DNA from: Streptomyces nigrescens
GTDB taxonomy: Bacteria > Actinomycetota > Actinomycetes > Streptomycetales > Streptomycetaceae
Direction of reading: 5' to 3'
Length of the DNA stretch: 64,000 nt
Assembly: GCA_024349765.1 (NCBI GenBank)
Contig: AP026073.1
Span: forward strand, 3,658,001 to 3,722,000
Of this stretch, positions 16,305-25,159 are shown piece by piece; position 1 is the stretch's first letter; every line of letters starts with the position of its first letter. Made by a program: the position numbers and the translations under genes. The notes below the pieces were generated by a model. The model made no database searches, was not told the origin of the DNA, and saw nothing but the letters and a program-made list of their open reading frames with translations.

Positions 16305-17243
16305 ATGGACGGTACGACCCTCTTCTCGATCGGGGAGCTTTCCCGGCGGACCGGTTTGCCAGTGAGGACAATCCGGTTCTACTCCGACTCGGGGGTGGTG
16401 GCGCCCACCAGTCGAAGTCCCGCCGGTTATCGGCTCTACGACCTCGACGCACTGCTTCGTCTGGAACTCGTCCGCACACTGCGGGAGTTGGGTATGGACC
16501 TCGCCACGGTTCAACGGGTGCTCGACCGCGAGCTCTCGGTGGCGGAAGTGGCCGCGGCGCATGCCGATGCCCTGGACGTCCATATTCGGATGCTGCAACT
16601 GCGTCGGAGCGTTCTGCGAGTCGTGGCCAGACGCGGGTCCAGTCCCGAGGAGACCAAGCTCATGCACAGGCTTACGCAGTTGTCCGGCGAAGAACGCCGA
16701 CGTCTGATCGACGATTTCATGGAGGGCACCTTCGGCGCGGTGGATGCCGACCCGGTTGTGGTGGCCATGGTTCGCGCTGCCACTCCTGATCTCCCCGATG
16801 ATCCGTCCAGCGAGCAGGTCGCTGCGTGGGTGGAGCTGTCCGAGCTGGTCGGCGACGAGGACTTCCGTGCCTGTCTGCGCCGGACGGCGCCCTACCAGGC
16901 CGCCCGGCGCACGCTCGGCATAGAGACCCAGGTGGGCAACGAACTGATGGGGTTCACCCGCCAGAAGGTCGCCGAGGCCCGGGAGTCAGGCATTGACCCC
17001 CTCAGTGACGAGGCCGTACCCATCGTCGACGACCTCGTGCAGCGATTCGCCGAGGTGCTCGCGCGCACCCCTGACGCGGAATTCCGGGACTGGATGGCCC
17101 AGCAGTTCGAAGTAGCCCATCATCCCCGCGTGGACCGGTACTGGCAGCTGGTGTGGATCGTCAACGGCTGGCAGGCGGTGCCGAGCCTGATCCCGGCGTA
17201 CCCCTGGCTCATCCAGGCCCTGCGGAGGGGCAGCGACGCATAG
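16305..17243 (+). CDS. MerR-family transcriptional regulator with long effector domain
   Basis: 312 residues. The N-terminal MerR domain reads FSIGELSRRTGLPVRTIRFY, the wing SPAGYRLYDLDAL, and the dimerisation helix begins LRELGMDLATVQRVL. About 200 further residues form a helical domain of unknown ligand, with a conserved-looking end HPRVDRYWQLVWIVNGW. ATG 16305 follows GGGTGGGGGAC; the longer open frame upstream crosses the operator and is not used. No adjacent target gene is in the same direction, so it may act on itself or elsewhere. Confidence 0.88.
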   Translation: MDGTTLFSIGELSRRTGLPVRTIRFYSDSGVVAPTSRSPAGYRLYDLDALLRLELVRTLRELGMDLATVQRVLDRELSVAEVAAAHADALDVHIRMLQLRRSVLRVVARRGSSPEETKLMHRLTQLSGEERRRLIDDFMEGTFGAVDADPVVVAMVRAATPDLPDDPSSEQVAAWVELSELVGDEDFRACLRRTAPYQAARRTLGIETQVGNELMGFTRQKVAEARESGIDPLSDEAVPIVDDLVQRFAEVLARTPDAEFRDWMAQQFEVAHHPRVDRYWQLVWIVNGWQAVPSLIPAYPWLIQALRRGSDA

Positions 17244-17309
17244 TCACCGCAGTGACCGCCCGGGCTCGCCTCCCCGCGAGCCCGGCTGGGCGTGAGCGGC
17301 CGTTCCAGG

Positions 17310-18278
17310 CTAGGACCGGTCGGTTCCGAGGGCGTTGCGCAGGAACGCCGTTGCCTGGTCGATGGCTCCACGGGCGGCTTTGGACTGACTCAGCGAGTTG
17401 AGCATCATGAAGTCGTGGACCGTGCCGTCGTAGCGCACCGTGGTCACCGGAACGTCGGCCGCGCGGAGCTTGGCGGCGTACTCCTCGCCCTCATCGCGCA
17501 GCACATCGGCCTCGTCGACGATCAGCAGGGCGGGCGGCAGGCCGGAGAGCTGCTCGATGGTGGCGTGGTTGGGTGACGCGGTGATCTCCGCGCGTTGGTT
17601 CGGGTCGGTCGTGTAGGCGTCCCAGAACCATTCCATCAGCTTGCGGCTCAGGTAGTAGCCGGTGGCGAATTGGTCGTAGGAACCGGTGTCCATGGCCGCG
17701 TCCGTGACCGGGTAGTACATCGACTGCTGTACGAACGTGACGTCACCGCGCTCCTTGGACATGAGGGCGAGCGCGGCGGTCATGTTCCCGCCGACCGATT
17801 CCCCTGCCACTGCCATGCGCTGTGCATCCAGCCCCTTGGACGCTCCCTCGCGGACGATCCACTGCGCGGTGGCGTAGCCCTGCTCGATGGCCACAGGGTA
17901 GTGCGCCTCGGGCGACGGCGTGTACTCCACGAAGGCCACTGCCGCACGGGTGCCGACCGCCAACTCGCGCACCAAGCGGTCGTGCGTACCGGCATTGCCC
18001 AGCACCCAGCCACCGCCGTGCATGTACAACACGACGGGTAGCGTTCCGGTGACGCCCTGCGGCCTGACGATGCGTACCCGTACATCGCCCACGGCTGCCG
18101 GAACCGTGACCCACTCCTCGTCGACCGGCAGCTTGTCGACCGGCGCGGCCTGGAGGTCGTCGAGCACCTTGCGCGCTGCGGTCGGATCCAGCTCGTACAG
18201 GAACGGATGTTGCGAGGTTGCGTCGGCGAGCTCCTGCGCCTCGGGCTCGAGGACGATTGTGGCGGTGTGACCAGCCAT
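17310..18278 (-). CDS. Alpha/beta hydrolase of the hormone-sensitive-lipase (HSL) type
   Basis: 322 residues. VVLYMHGGGWVLGN carries the HGGGW oxyanion-hole motif, VAGESVGGNMT the nucleophile elbow GxSxG, LLIVDEADVLRDEGE the catalytic Asp, and YDGTVHDFMML the catalytic His. All key residues are intact. ATG 18278 is chosen because GGGAG lies at normal spacing; the frame stays open for about 38 codons upstream. It likely acts on short-chain esters. It stands alone, with an inverted repeat about 160 nt upstream. Confidence 0.9.
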   Translation of the reverse strand: MAGHTATIVLEPEAQELADATSQHPFLYELDPTAARKVLDDLQAAPVDKLPVDEEWVTVPAAVGDVRVRIVRPQGVTGTLPVVLYMHGGGWVLGNAGTHDRLVRELAVGTRAAVAFVEYTPSPEAHYPVAIEQGYATAQWIVREGASKGLDAQRMAVAGESVGGNMTAALALMSKERGDVTFVQQSMYYPVTDAAMDTGSYDQFATGYYLSRKLMEWFWDAYTTDPNQRAEITASPNHATIEQLSGLPPALLIVDEADVLRDEGEEYAAKLRAADVPVTTVRYDGTVHDFMMLNSLSQSKAARGAIDQATAFLRNALGTDRS

Positions 18279-18767
18279 AGGAATGCTCCCTGGGAAAAAC
18301 GAGAAGCGCATGGGGACGAGCGCGGGGCGCTGAAGAGCGCCGCGCTGCGCTCGGTTTGCGGGGCGGCCGACGGAGCCTCCGCCCTTGTGCAATTCCCTGA
18401 TGAGGGGATGCGTCCATTGTAATTGCCCCTCCTGCGCAGATGCATTTCAAGGGTGCATCTCGGGCGCCGCGGCAGCGGCTGGAGACGGAAGGGTGGCGCT
18501 CACTCCAACCCCTGACATCGCGCCCTGCCACGGAACCAAGCGCCGGTGCCACCCGCAGGAGAACGCCGCTGCCGTGACACTGGCCCGGAACGAGGGCTTT
18601 CTGTGTGGGAGGCCATCGCAGGCTTCCATGAGGGGCAGAGCATCTCCTTGCGGGGGTGGGAATTGCGTTGTGGGGCGTCCCCGCGTCATCGGCCCCCTCA
18701 ACGCCCGCGCACAATAAGGCGGTGTGGCGCTGCCGGCCCGAGTGCAGCGCATCAAGGGGGAGTTGAC
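18279..18767. other. Intergenic stretch with one inverted repeat
   Basis: No gene is supported. AGATGCA (18438-18444) and TGCATCT (18454-18460) form perfect 7-bp arms with a 9-nt spacer, a possible operator for the divergent hydrolase or the membrane-protein gene. Confidence 0.35.
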
Positions 18768-19253
18768 ATGCAGAGTATGAATGGCGAGGCCGGCCTCGTC
18801 TTGGTCGTGGTGATCGTGGCTCTGGTGGTGCGACAGCAGCTGCGCACCCGTCCGGTGCGGCATATTGGCTCGCTGGTTGCCCCGGCGCTCCTTGGGTGCC
18901 TGGGCGTCGCGGGGATAGCCTTCGGAGTCTTCACAGTCGTCAAGGAGCATCCGCTGACAGCCTTGCCGATCATCCTCCTGGTGGTGAGCCTGGCCGTCGC
19001 GGCCGGGTTCGGCGCGGCCAGGGCGCGGACCGTCCGGGTGTGGCGTGACCCCGAGGGCGTGGTGCTGCGCAAGGGTACGGCGGCCACTACCGGGCTGTGG
19101 CTGGCTTCGGTGTGCGCGCACATCGGCCTGGGCCTGTGGATCGACCATGCGGCCGGGGCCGGGGTGCTCGGGACCGTGTCGTTGTACGCGTACCTGGCCA
19201 TCGGGCTGGGCACGCAGAACTTCCTGGTGCGTGGGCAGGCCGCCGCGTTGTGA
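18768..19253 (+). CDS. Small integral membrane protein, possibly DUF1453-like
   Basis: 161 residues with about four or five hydrophobic segments: LVLVVVIVALVVRQQL, LVAPALLGCLGVAGIAFGVF, LPIILLVVSLAVAAGFGAAR, GLWLASVCAHIGLGLWI and a final LYAYLAIGLGTQNFLV. The RQQLRTRPVR and ARTVRVW loops resemble DUF1453/CcdC-like proteins, but I am not certain. ATG 18768 follows GGGGGAG. No operon partner. Confidence 0.65.
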   Translation: MQSMNGEAGLVLVVVIVALVVRQQLRTRPVRHIGSLVAPALLGCLGVAGIAFGVFTVVKEHPLTALPIILLVVSLAVAAGFGAARARTVRVWRDPEGVVLRKGTAATTGLWLASVCAHIGLGLWIDHAAGAGVLGTVSLYAYLAIGLGTQNFLVRGQAAAL

Positions 19254-19376
19254 ACTCGTGCTGATGCATGGCCAAGGCGCTCGACACCGGCTCGCGCTTC
19301 AAGAGCGTGGCTGGAGATGGCTTCCTGGAGGGCGGAGCCGGGCGTTGCGCCCTCCAGGGACTGGTTGATGCACAGG

Positions 19377-19394
19377 GGGCCGGGCGCCCGGCCC
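19377..19394. terminator. 18-bp GC palindrome between convergent genes
   Basis: GGGCCGGGC is followed directly by its complement GCCCGGCCC. It lies between the 3' ends of the membrane-protein gene and the response-regulator gene and could serve both directions. No U-tract is present. Confidence 0.35.
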
Positions 19395-19450
19395 GGTGGG
19401 CCGGCACCGGCTGCGCGACGGGCACGCGGTGCGATGTGCGCAGCGGAGGT

Positions 19451-20209
19451 TCATCTGGCGGGGCCATCATCCCCTGATCGTGACCGCGCACCTCCAGCCC
19501 GGGGCGCCGTCCGCGTCGCCTCGATGAGGCCGCTTTCGTAGGCGACGATCACCAACTGTGCGCGATCGCGGGCACCGAGCTTGGTGAGCAGGTGGCTCAC
19601 GTGTGTCTTCACGGTGGTCACGCCCAGGTGGAGCCGCTCGGCGATCTCGGTGTTGGACAGCCCTCGGGCGATGAGCGTCAGCACCTCCCGCTCCCGCTCG
19701 GTCACTCCGTCCAGGTTGCGGACGAGTCGCTGGGAAGGCTCGGGTCGGCTGGCGAACTCCGCGATCAGGCGCCGGGTCACGGCCGGGGCCAGCAGTGCCT
19801 GGCCCGCGGCGATGACGCGGAGGCCGGCCAGCAGCTCACCGGGCGGAGTGTCCTTGAGGAGGAAGCCGCTGGCGCCGGCCCGCAGTGCCGCGTAGACGTA
19901 GTCGTCCAGGTCGAACATGGTCAGGACGAGGACCCGCACTTCGGCCGTCCGGGGTGAGCCACAGATCTGCCGGGTCGCCTCGATGCCGTCCATGTCGGGC
20001 ATCCGGATGTCCATCAGGACCACGTCCGGCGGGTCCTGGCGCGCCAGCCGCACCGCTTCCGCACCGGTCGCCGCCTCTCCCGTGACCACCATTCCGGGCT
20101 CGGCGTCCACCAGCACACGCAGGCTGCCGCGCAGCAGTGCCTGGTCGTCGGCGAGCAGGACGCGGAGGGGGCCCGTGGTCGGGCGGGCAGGCGTGTCCAT
20201 GCCGGTCAC
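19451..20209 (-). CDS. NarL/LuxR-type response regulator
   Basis: About 250 residues. In the receiver domain, VLLADDQALLRG gives the acidic pocket, VVLMDIRMPDMDG the phospho-acceptor Asp, and FLLKDT the conserved Lys. The C-terminal LuxR helix-turn-helix reads LTEREREVLTLIARGLSNTE, then LHLGVTTVKTHVSHLLTKL. GTG 20209 overlaps the kinase stop (GTGA) and ATG 20200 lies 5 nt beyond it; either start implies translational coupling. It is the partner of the adjacent histidine kinase. Likely targets include the divergent ABC operon at 21603. Confidence 0.93.
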   Translation of the reverse strand: MTGMDTPARPTTGPLRVLLADDQALLRGSLRVLVDAEPGMVVTGEAATGAEAVRLARQDPPDVVLMDIRMPDMDGIEATRQICGSPRTAEVRVLVLTMFDLDDYVYAALRAGASGFLLKDTPPGELLAGLRVIAAGQALLAPAVTRRLIAEFASRPEPSQRLVRNLDGVTEREREVLTLIARGLSNTEIAERLHLGVTTVKTHVSHLLTKLGARDRAQLVIVAYESGLIEATRTAPRAGGARSRSGDDGPAR

Positions 20210-21423
20210 CGGGCGTTCCCGTACGGCACTGTGGCGGTCACGGCGAAACCGCCTTGCGGGCGCGGTCCTGCTGCGAAGGTCCCGCCGTACATGGCGACCC
20301 GTTCCCGCATGCCGACGATGCCGTGGCCGCCGGACCCGGGAGGGGCCGGCTCGGCGCGATGGCCCCCGTCGTTCGTGACGTCGATGCGGACCTCCTGCCG
20401 GTTCGCTTCGACCACGACGCGGCAAGGAGCTCCCGCGGGAGCGTGTCTGATCACGTTGGTCAGTGCCTCCTGCACGATTCGGTAGACGGTGAGCCCCACC
20501 CCGTCCGGCAGTCCTTCCACGTCCCGCACCGACAGCTCGGCCCCTGCCCGCTCGGCGAGTCGGGCCAGGTCGCCGGGGCCCGGAACGGGTCCTCGCGCGG
20601 CCGGTGGCAGGCGTGCGCCATCCGCGTCGGACCGCAGCACACCGAGCATCCGCCGCATGTCGGTGAGCGCGTCACGGCTGGTGCTCTCGATGACGCGCAG
20701 CGCGTCGTGGGCTTCCTCGGGGCGGGTCCGTACCACGTGGTTGGCGACGCCTGCCTCGACCGCGATCAGGCCCATGCTGTGGGTGACCACGTCGTGCAGC
20801 TCGCGCGCGATGCGCAGTCGCTCCTCGGCGACGGCCCGCTGCGCGAGGTGCTCGGCCACCCGGGCCGCGTAGGCGCGGCGCTGGCGGACGGCGCCCCCCA
20901 ACTCCCATGCCCCCAGCAGTACCGCGAAGCCGAGCAGGAGCAGGCCGGGACCGCCGGTCTGCCAGTACGGCTGCTCGGCGCGGACCGCCCCCAGGGCGCC
21001 CGTCAGGCACAGCAGCGTGATCGTGAGGTAGGGCAGCCACCGCTCCCACCAGCGCCGCAGCGGGCTGGTGAGCGCGACGGTGTAGAGCGCGGAGGCTGCC
21101 GGGAGAAGCGGATCCCACACCGCGTCCCGGGCCACCGCCACCGCGGTCACGAACGTCACGACGCCGAACACCGGCAGTGGCCAGACCCGCCGTACGGCGA
21201 TCGGCACGGCAATCGCGGCCATCAACACCAACGGTTCCCATGGCGAGGGCCCATCGGACGGCGGGTCCGGTGCCGGCGCGGATCCCGCGGAGCCCGTCAG
21301 CAGCAGCACGGCCGTATAGGCGAGCACGGCCGCACCGTCCAGCACGATCAGCTGGCGTCGGCTCAACCTCCGGGCCAAGAAGGGCGGTTGCTGCTCCGTG
21401 CCCGCCGTTCGACGTATGTCCAC
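20206..21423 (-). CDS. Sensor histidine kinase, HisKA_3 type
   Basis: 405 residues. The N-terminal half has several membrane segments (LIVLDGAAVLAYTAVLLLTG; LVLMAAIAVPIAV; LPVFGVVTFVTAVAVA; further ones to about residue 165). Then comes a coiled stretch and RIARELHDVVTHSMGLI with the phospho-accepting His. The HATPase domain reads YRIVQEALTNVIRHA and GGHGIVGMRERVAMYGG. Start GTG 21423. The pair with the response regulator is a typical NarL-type system sensing an envelope or membrane signal. It is divergent from an ABC transporter across about 180 bp. Confidence 0.93.
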   Translation of the reverse strand: MDIRRTAGTEQQPPFLARRLSRRQLIVLDGAAVLAYTAVLLLTGSAGSAPAPDPPSDGPSPWEPLVLMAAIAVPIAVRRVWPLPVFGVVTFVTAVAVARDAVWDPLLPAASALYTVALTSPLRRWWERWLPYLTITLLCLTGALGAVRAEQPYWQTGGPGLLLLGFAVLLGAWELGGAVRQRRAYAARVAEHLAQRAVAEERLRIARELHDVVTHSMGLIAVEAGVANHVVRTRPEEAHDALRVIESTSRDALTDMRRMLGVLRSDADGARLPPAARGPVPGPGDLARLAERAGAELSVRDVEGLPDGVGLTVYRIVQEALTNVIRHAPAGAPCRVVVEANRQEVRIDVTNDGGHRAEPAPPGSGGHGIVGMRERVAMYGGTFAAGPRPQGGFAVTATVPYGNAR

Positions 21424-21602
21424 GGCACGACGGTATCCGCAGCGGGCGCACCGCCACCTCCGTCTCCGGGCCGTGCCTGCGTCTCATCCTCTGGGAGGAT
21501 CCACGGGCCGCGCCCGCAGGAGTGCTCCACCCGCAGGCGGACCCGGCCCGCTCCCACCCGGGCCCGATGCGCCGCGGCCCGCCCTGCGGAACAGTCACCG
21601 GC

Positions 21603-22517
21603 ATGATCGAAGTCTGCGAACTGACCAAACGCTACGGGCGGCACACCGCCGTCGACACGCTGTCCTTCCAGGTGCGCCCGGGCCGCGTGACCGGCTTCCT
21701 CGGGCCGAACGGCGCGGGCAAGTCCACCACGATGCGCATGATGCTGGGTCTGGACCGGCCGACCAGCGGCGATGTCCGCATCGACGGGCTGCCCTACCGG
21801 CGCCTGCGCGAACCACTGCACACCGTGGGCGCTTTGCTGGATGCCAGGTCCGTGCACGGCAACCGGACGGCCCGTGCCCATCTGGGCTGGCTGGCCCGCA
21901 GCAACCGGATCCCACAGCGCCGGGTCCGTGAGGTCATCGACCTGACCGGCCTGGGGAGCGCAGCCGACAAACGGGCGGGGACCTTTTCCCTGGGTATGAG
22001 CCAACGGCTCGGCATCGCCGCTGCGTTGCTGGGGGACCCGGCGGTGCTGCTGCTCGACGAGCCGGTCAACGGGCTGGACCCGGAGGGCATCGTCTGGATC
22101 CGCCGCCTCATGAAGGACTTGGCGGCCGAAGGCCGGACGATCCTGGTGTCCAGTCACCTGATGAGCGAGACGGCACTGACCGTGGACCACCTCATCGTCA
22201 TCGGCCGCGGACGGCTGCTCGCGGACACCGGCCTCACCGATTTCCTCGACCGCCATACCCGGCCCTGCGTACGCGTCCGCAGTCCTGAGCCCGCACGGCT
22301 GCGCGCTGTGCTCACCGACGCCGGGATCAGGGTCGACGACGGCGCCGACGGCAGCCTGGTGGCCACCGGGGCCGGAGTGGAACGGATCGGCGAACTGATC
22401 GCGGCGCACGGGGTGACGGTGCACGAGGTGACACGGCAGCCGGCCTCCCTCGAAGAGGCGTTCATGCGACTGACCGGAGAGTCCGTCGCCTACCGGAGCG
22501 GGGAGCAGCAGCGATGA
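21603..22517 (+). CDS. ABC transporter ATP-binding protein (drug/antimicrobial-peptide export type)
   Basis: 304 residues. Walker A GPNGAGKST near residue 38, signature FSLGMSQRLGIA (LSxGM-type, common in this family), Walker B VLLLDEPVNGLDP and switch His in LVSSHLMSE are all present. The C-terminal about 90 residues form the extension seen in DrrA/BcrA-like ATPases. The permease gene overlaps its stop by 4 nt. Divergent placement from the two-component system suggests signal-induced export or resistance. Confidence 0.92.
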   Translation: MIEVCELTKRYGRHTAVDTLSFQVRPGRVTGFLGPNGAGKSTTMRMMLGLDRPTSGDVRIDGLPYRRLREPLHTVGALLDARSVHGNRTARAHLGWLARSNRIPQRRVREVIDLTGLGSAADKRAGTFSLGMSQRLGIAAALLGDPAVLLLDEPVNGLDPEGIVWIRRLMKDLAAEGRTILVSSHLMSETALTVDHLIVIGRGRLLADTGLTDFLDRHTRPCVRVRSPEPARLRAVLTDAGIRVDDGADGSLVATGAGVERIGELIAAHGVTVHEVTRQPASLEEAFMRLTGESVAYRSGEQQR

Positions 22518-23287
22518 ACACGGCCTTCTCACGAGCGGTCCTGGCGTCCGAATGGACCAAGATCCGAACCGTGCGGTCGACCACCTGGAACCTGGCGCTG
22601 ACCTTCGTCCTCAGCGCCGGTCTCGGCACGCTGGTCGCACTGAGCCTGCGCGCCAACATCGACCGCGCCGTGAACTTCGACCCGGCTTTCGCGGGGCTGT
22701 ACAGCCTGACGCTCGGACAGCTCGGCCTCGTGGTGTTCGGGGTGCTGCTCGTCGGCTCCGAGTACTCCTCGGGAACGATCCGGACCTCGCTTGCGGCGGT
22801 GCCACGACGCGGAGTGTTCTTCTCCGGCAAGGTGCTGGCGGGCGCTCTGGTGGCCCTCGTCGTCGCGGCGGCCACGGTGATCGTCACCTTTGTCGTCGCG
22901 CAGACGGCACTGGGGCCGTACCGCACCACGATGGGCGCGGACGGGGTGCCCGCCAGACTCGGCGGCGCCTGCGTCTACTTGACGCTCATCTGTGTGTTCT
23001 CCATGGGAGTGGCCACGATGCTGCGCAGCTCCGCGGTCTCACTGGGCATCCTCCTCCCCCTGCTCTTCCTGGGGTCTCAAGGGCTCGGAAACGTGCCGGC
23101 ACTCAAGAGCGTCCTGCAGTACCTCCCCGACCAGGCCGGCCTGGTGCTCATGCATCTCACCGGCCCGCAGGACGACCCTCGCTTCGGCCACGGCTACGGC
23201 CCCTGGGGCGCGCTGATGATCCTGCTGGCATGGACGGCCGCATCGCTCCTCGGCGGCTACCTGACGCTGTGCCGTCGCGACGCCTGA
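22514..23287 (+). CDS. ABC transporter permease (ABC-2 type)
   Basis: 257 residues. SEWTKIRTVRSTTWNLAL is the usual opening of ABC-2 permeases in actinomycetes. About six membrane segments follow, with the GSEYSSGTIRTSLAAVPRRG loop between segments 2 and 3. ATG overlaps the ATPase stop (ATGA), so the two are translated together and form one transporter. Confidence 0.9.
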   Translation: MNTAFSRAVLASEWTKIRTVRSTTWNLALTFVLSAGLGTLVALSLRANIDRAVNFDPAFAGLYSLTLGQLGLVVFGVLLVGSEYSSGTIRTSLAAVPRRGVFFSGKVLAGALVALVVAAATVIVTFVVAQTALGPYRTTMGADGVPARLGGACVYLTLICVFSMGVATMLRSSAVSLGILLPLLFLGSQGLGNVPALKSVLQYLPDQAGLVLMHLTGPQDDPRFGHGYGPWGALMILLAWTAASLLGGYLTLCRRDA

Positions 23288-23300
23288 ACGACAACAGAAC

Positions 23301-24167
23301 CTAGGCGTCCCGGTATCGGTCCCGGATCTCGGGGAGTTGCCGGAAGCCGGCTGACCGGTAGGTGGCGACGGCGCCGGCGTTGGAGCTCGGGGTGCAGACG
23401 ATCGCGCTCGACGAGCCCAGTTCCTGCAGTGCGGCCGCCGCGGCGACGGTGATCGCCTTGCCGTAGCCGTGACCGCGATGCTCCCGGTGCACGCCCATCG
23501 GCTCGAGCAACCCGGGCTTGCCCGGACCGGCCGACCACACCGTCACCGCCGCCACCGCGTTGTCCTGGTCGTCGTACGCGACCAGGCACCGGGCGTCGGC
23601 ATACGGCACACCGGCTGCCATCGCGTGCCAGCGCTCGTCCGTGAACGTCGACCCGTCGAACGCTGCCCGCTGTACGGCGGCCCGCACGGGTGCCTGCTCC
23701 GGCCCGATCACCTCGATCCGCACGCCCGGGTCCCGCACCGGCTCCGTGAGGTCGCGGCGGAGCGGCGTCCACGGTTCGTCGGCGTCCCAGCCGGCCTCGG
23801 ACAGCAGGTCTTGGACCAGTGCGTCCATGGGCGCCTCGATGGACACCTTCCCCTCCATCAGGACGCCGCGCTCCGGCTCGGTCACGTCCTCGACCAGCTG
23901 CTGCGCCAGCTCCTCGTCCCGCTGGGCGTCCGGCGAGATCGTCAGCCGCAACAGCTCAGGACCGTCCAGCAGTCCGACGGCGAGAATCCGTCCGTCCCGG
24001 CTCCAGGTCCGGACCGCCGCGGCCGTCGCCGCTGCGCCGAACCGCCAGAACCACCCCAGATCCCCCGGATGAAGCTGCATCGGCGCCCCGTCGTACTGCC
24101 ACTCCCGGAGCACGTCCACAGCCTCGCTCAGCCCGTCGACTCCCGGCTTTCGCAACACAATCGCCAT
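23301..24167 (-). CDS. GNAT-family N-acetyltransferase, two-domain
   Basis: About 288 residues. The C-terminal half is a standard GNAT domain: LVAYDDQDNAVAAVTVW, then EPMGVHREHRGHGYGKAITV (the acetyl-CoA loop RxxGxG/A) and TPSSNAGAVATYRSAGFRQL. The N-terminal half is a degenerate GNAT-like domain, as often found in actinobacterial members. The start is uncertain: ATG 24167 has GGAGGT almost touching it, and in-frame GTGs lie at 24179 and 24191. It ends 13 nt from the permease stop, convergent. Substrate unknown. Confidence 0.85.
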   Translation of the reverse strand: MAIVLRKPGVDGLSEAVDVLREWQYDGAPMQLHPGDLGWFWRFGAAATAAAVRTWSRDGRILAVGLLDGPELLRLTISPDAQRDEELAQQLVEDVTEPERGVLMEGKVSIEAPMDALVQDLLSEAGWDADEPWTPLRRDLTEPVRDPGVRIEVIGPEQAPVRAAVQRAAFDGSTFTDERWHAMAAGVPYADARCLVAYDDQDNAVAAVTVWSAGPGKPGLLEPMGVHREHRGHGYGKAITVAAAAALQELGSSSAIVCTPSSNAGAVATYRSAGFRQLPEIRDRYRDA

Positions 24168-24312
24168 ACCTCCGATCACACACGACCGCACGGACCGCCC
24201 GCACCTGGTTTCCGGCGGGTCGGCGTGGTGGTGGTTGTGGGAAGGGGGCGCGAGGCGAGCTCAAAGATGTCTGAACGTGGGAGTGGCGTCGCCAGTGGCC
24301 CGAGAAGCCACG

Positions 24313-24966
24313 TCAGTGGATTCCGGCCTCGATGTGGGCGAGTTGGGCGGCGAGGATCTCTTCGAATGCGGCGCGGCGGTCTGCCCCGAGGGGGCGGACG
24401 TCGCGGGCGAAGTGAGCCAGGGCGGGGAAGCGTTCGGGGTCGGCGCCGAGCACCGCGACGCGGAACTGCTCCATGCCCTGTTCGTACTCTTCGGGGGCGA
24501 TCGTGCTGACCCCGGCCTCGGAGGCGATCAGTGCGGCGAGGAGGATCACGATGCGGTGGTAGCGCGCCGGGATCTCCCCGTCGGGCAGGCCCGATGCTCG
24601 CAGGGCCTGCAGTAGCTCCTCCATGACCAGCCGGGAACCGGTGCCGCCGGACCCATAGCGTCCCCAGATCGTGGCGAGCTGGGGTTGCTCGCCGAAGGCC
24701 GCTCTCAGGCACAGGGCCAGGGCGGTGATGCGCTGCTTCCAGTCGCCCTCGGCGTGGTAGCCGTCCATGGCGGCCACGAGGATCCGGTCGGCGACCGCGC
24801 GCAGCAGTTCGGTCTTGTTGCGGAAGTGCCGGTAGAGGCTGGAGGAGTCGGTCCCGAGCGCCGCGGCGAGCTTGCGCACGCTGAACGACTCGGCGTCGCT
24901 CGTGCGCAGCAACTCCGCCGCCGTGTTCAGGATTTCCTCGGTGGACCAACGCCTTCGGCCAGCCAT
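24313..24966 (-). CDS. TetR-family transcriptional regulator
   Basis: 217 residues. The helix-turn-helix at about residues 8-54 reads ILNTAAELLRTSDAESFSVR, KLAAALGTDSSSLYRHFRNK. The rest is a TetR_C-like helical domain. ATG 24966. It is divergent from the hydrolase/aldo-keto reductase genes, with inverted repeats in the 190-bp gap, so it probably represses them. Confidence 0.9.
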   Translation of the reverse strand: MAGRRRWSTEEILNTAAELLRTSDAESFSVRKLAAALGTDSSSLYRHFRNKTELLRAVADRILVAAMDGYHAEGDWKQRITALALCLRAAFGEQPQLATIWGRYGSGGTGSRLVMEELLQALRASGLPDGEIPARYHRIVILLAALIASEAGVSTIAPEEYEQGMEQFRVAVLGADPERFPALAHFARDVRPLGADRRAAFEEILAAQLAHIEAGIH

Positions 24967-25011
24967 CTCGCCCCTTTCATCCAGGGTCAGTCTAACCTAT
25001 GCACTTGCTGT

Positions 25012-25028
25012 TGCACGCACCGCGTGCA
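25012..25028. promoter_or_regulatory. TetR-type operator
   Basis: TGCACGC (25012-25018) and GCGTGCA (25022-25028) are perfect arms around ACC. TATGCAC about 12 nt upstream and GTGCATA at the right edge form a wider second pair. It lies between the TetR gene and the hydrolase. Confidence 0.65.
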
Positions 25029-25159
25029 TAATGAGGACGCATGCTTGCGAGGGACCGACTCCAAGGGCCCCGCCCGCAGCAGAACTGCACGACCCGCGCG
25101 ATGCCCGAGACGCACGATCACCACCACACACCGGATTCCAGCCGGGGGAAGAGGGAGAC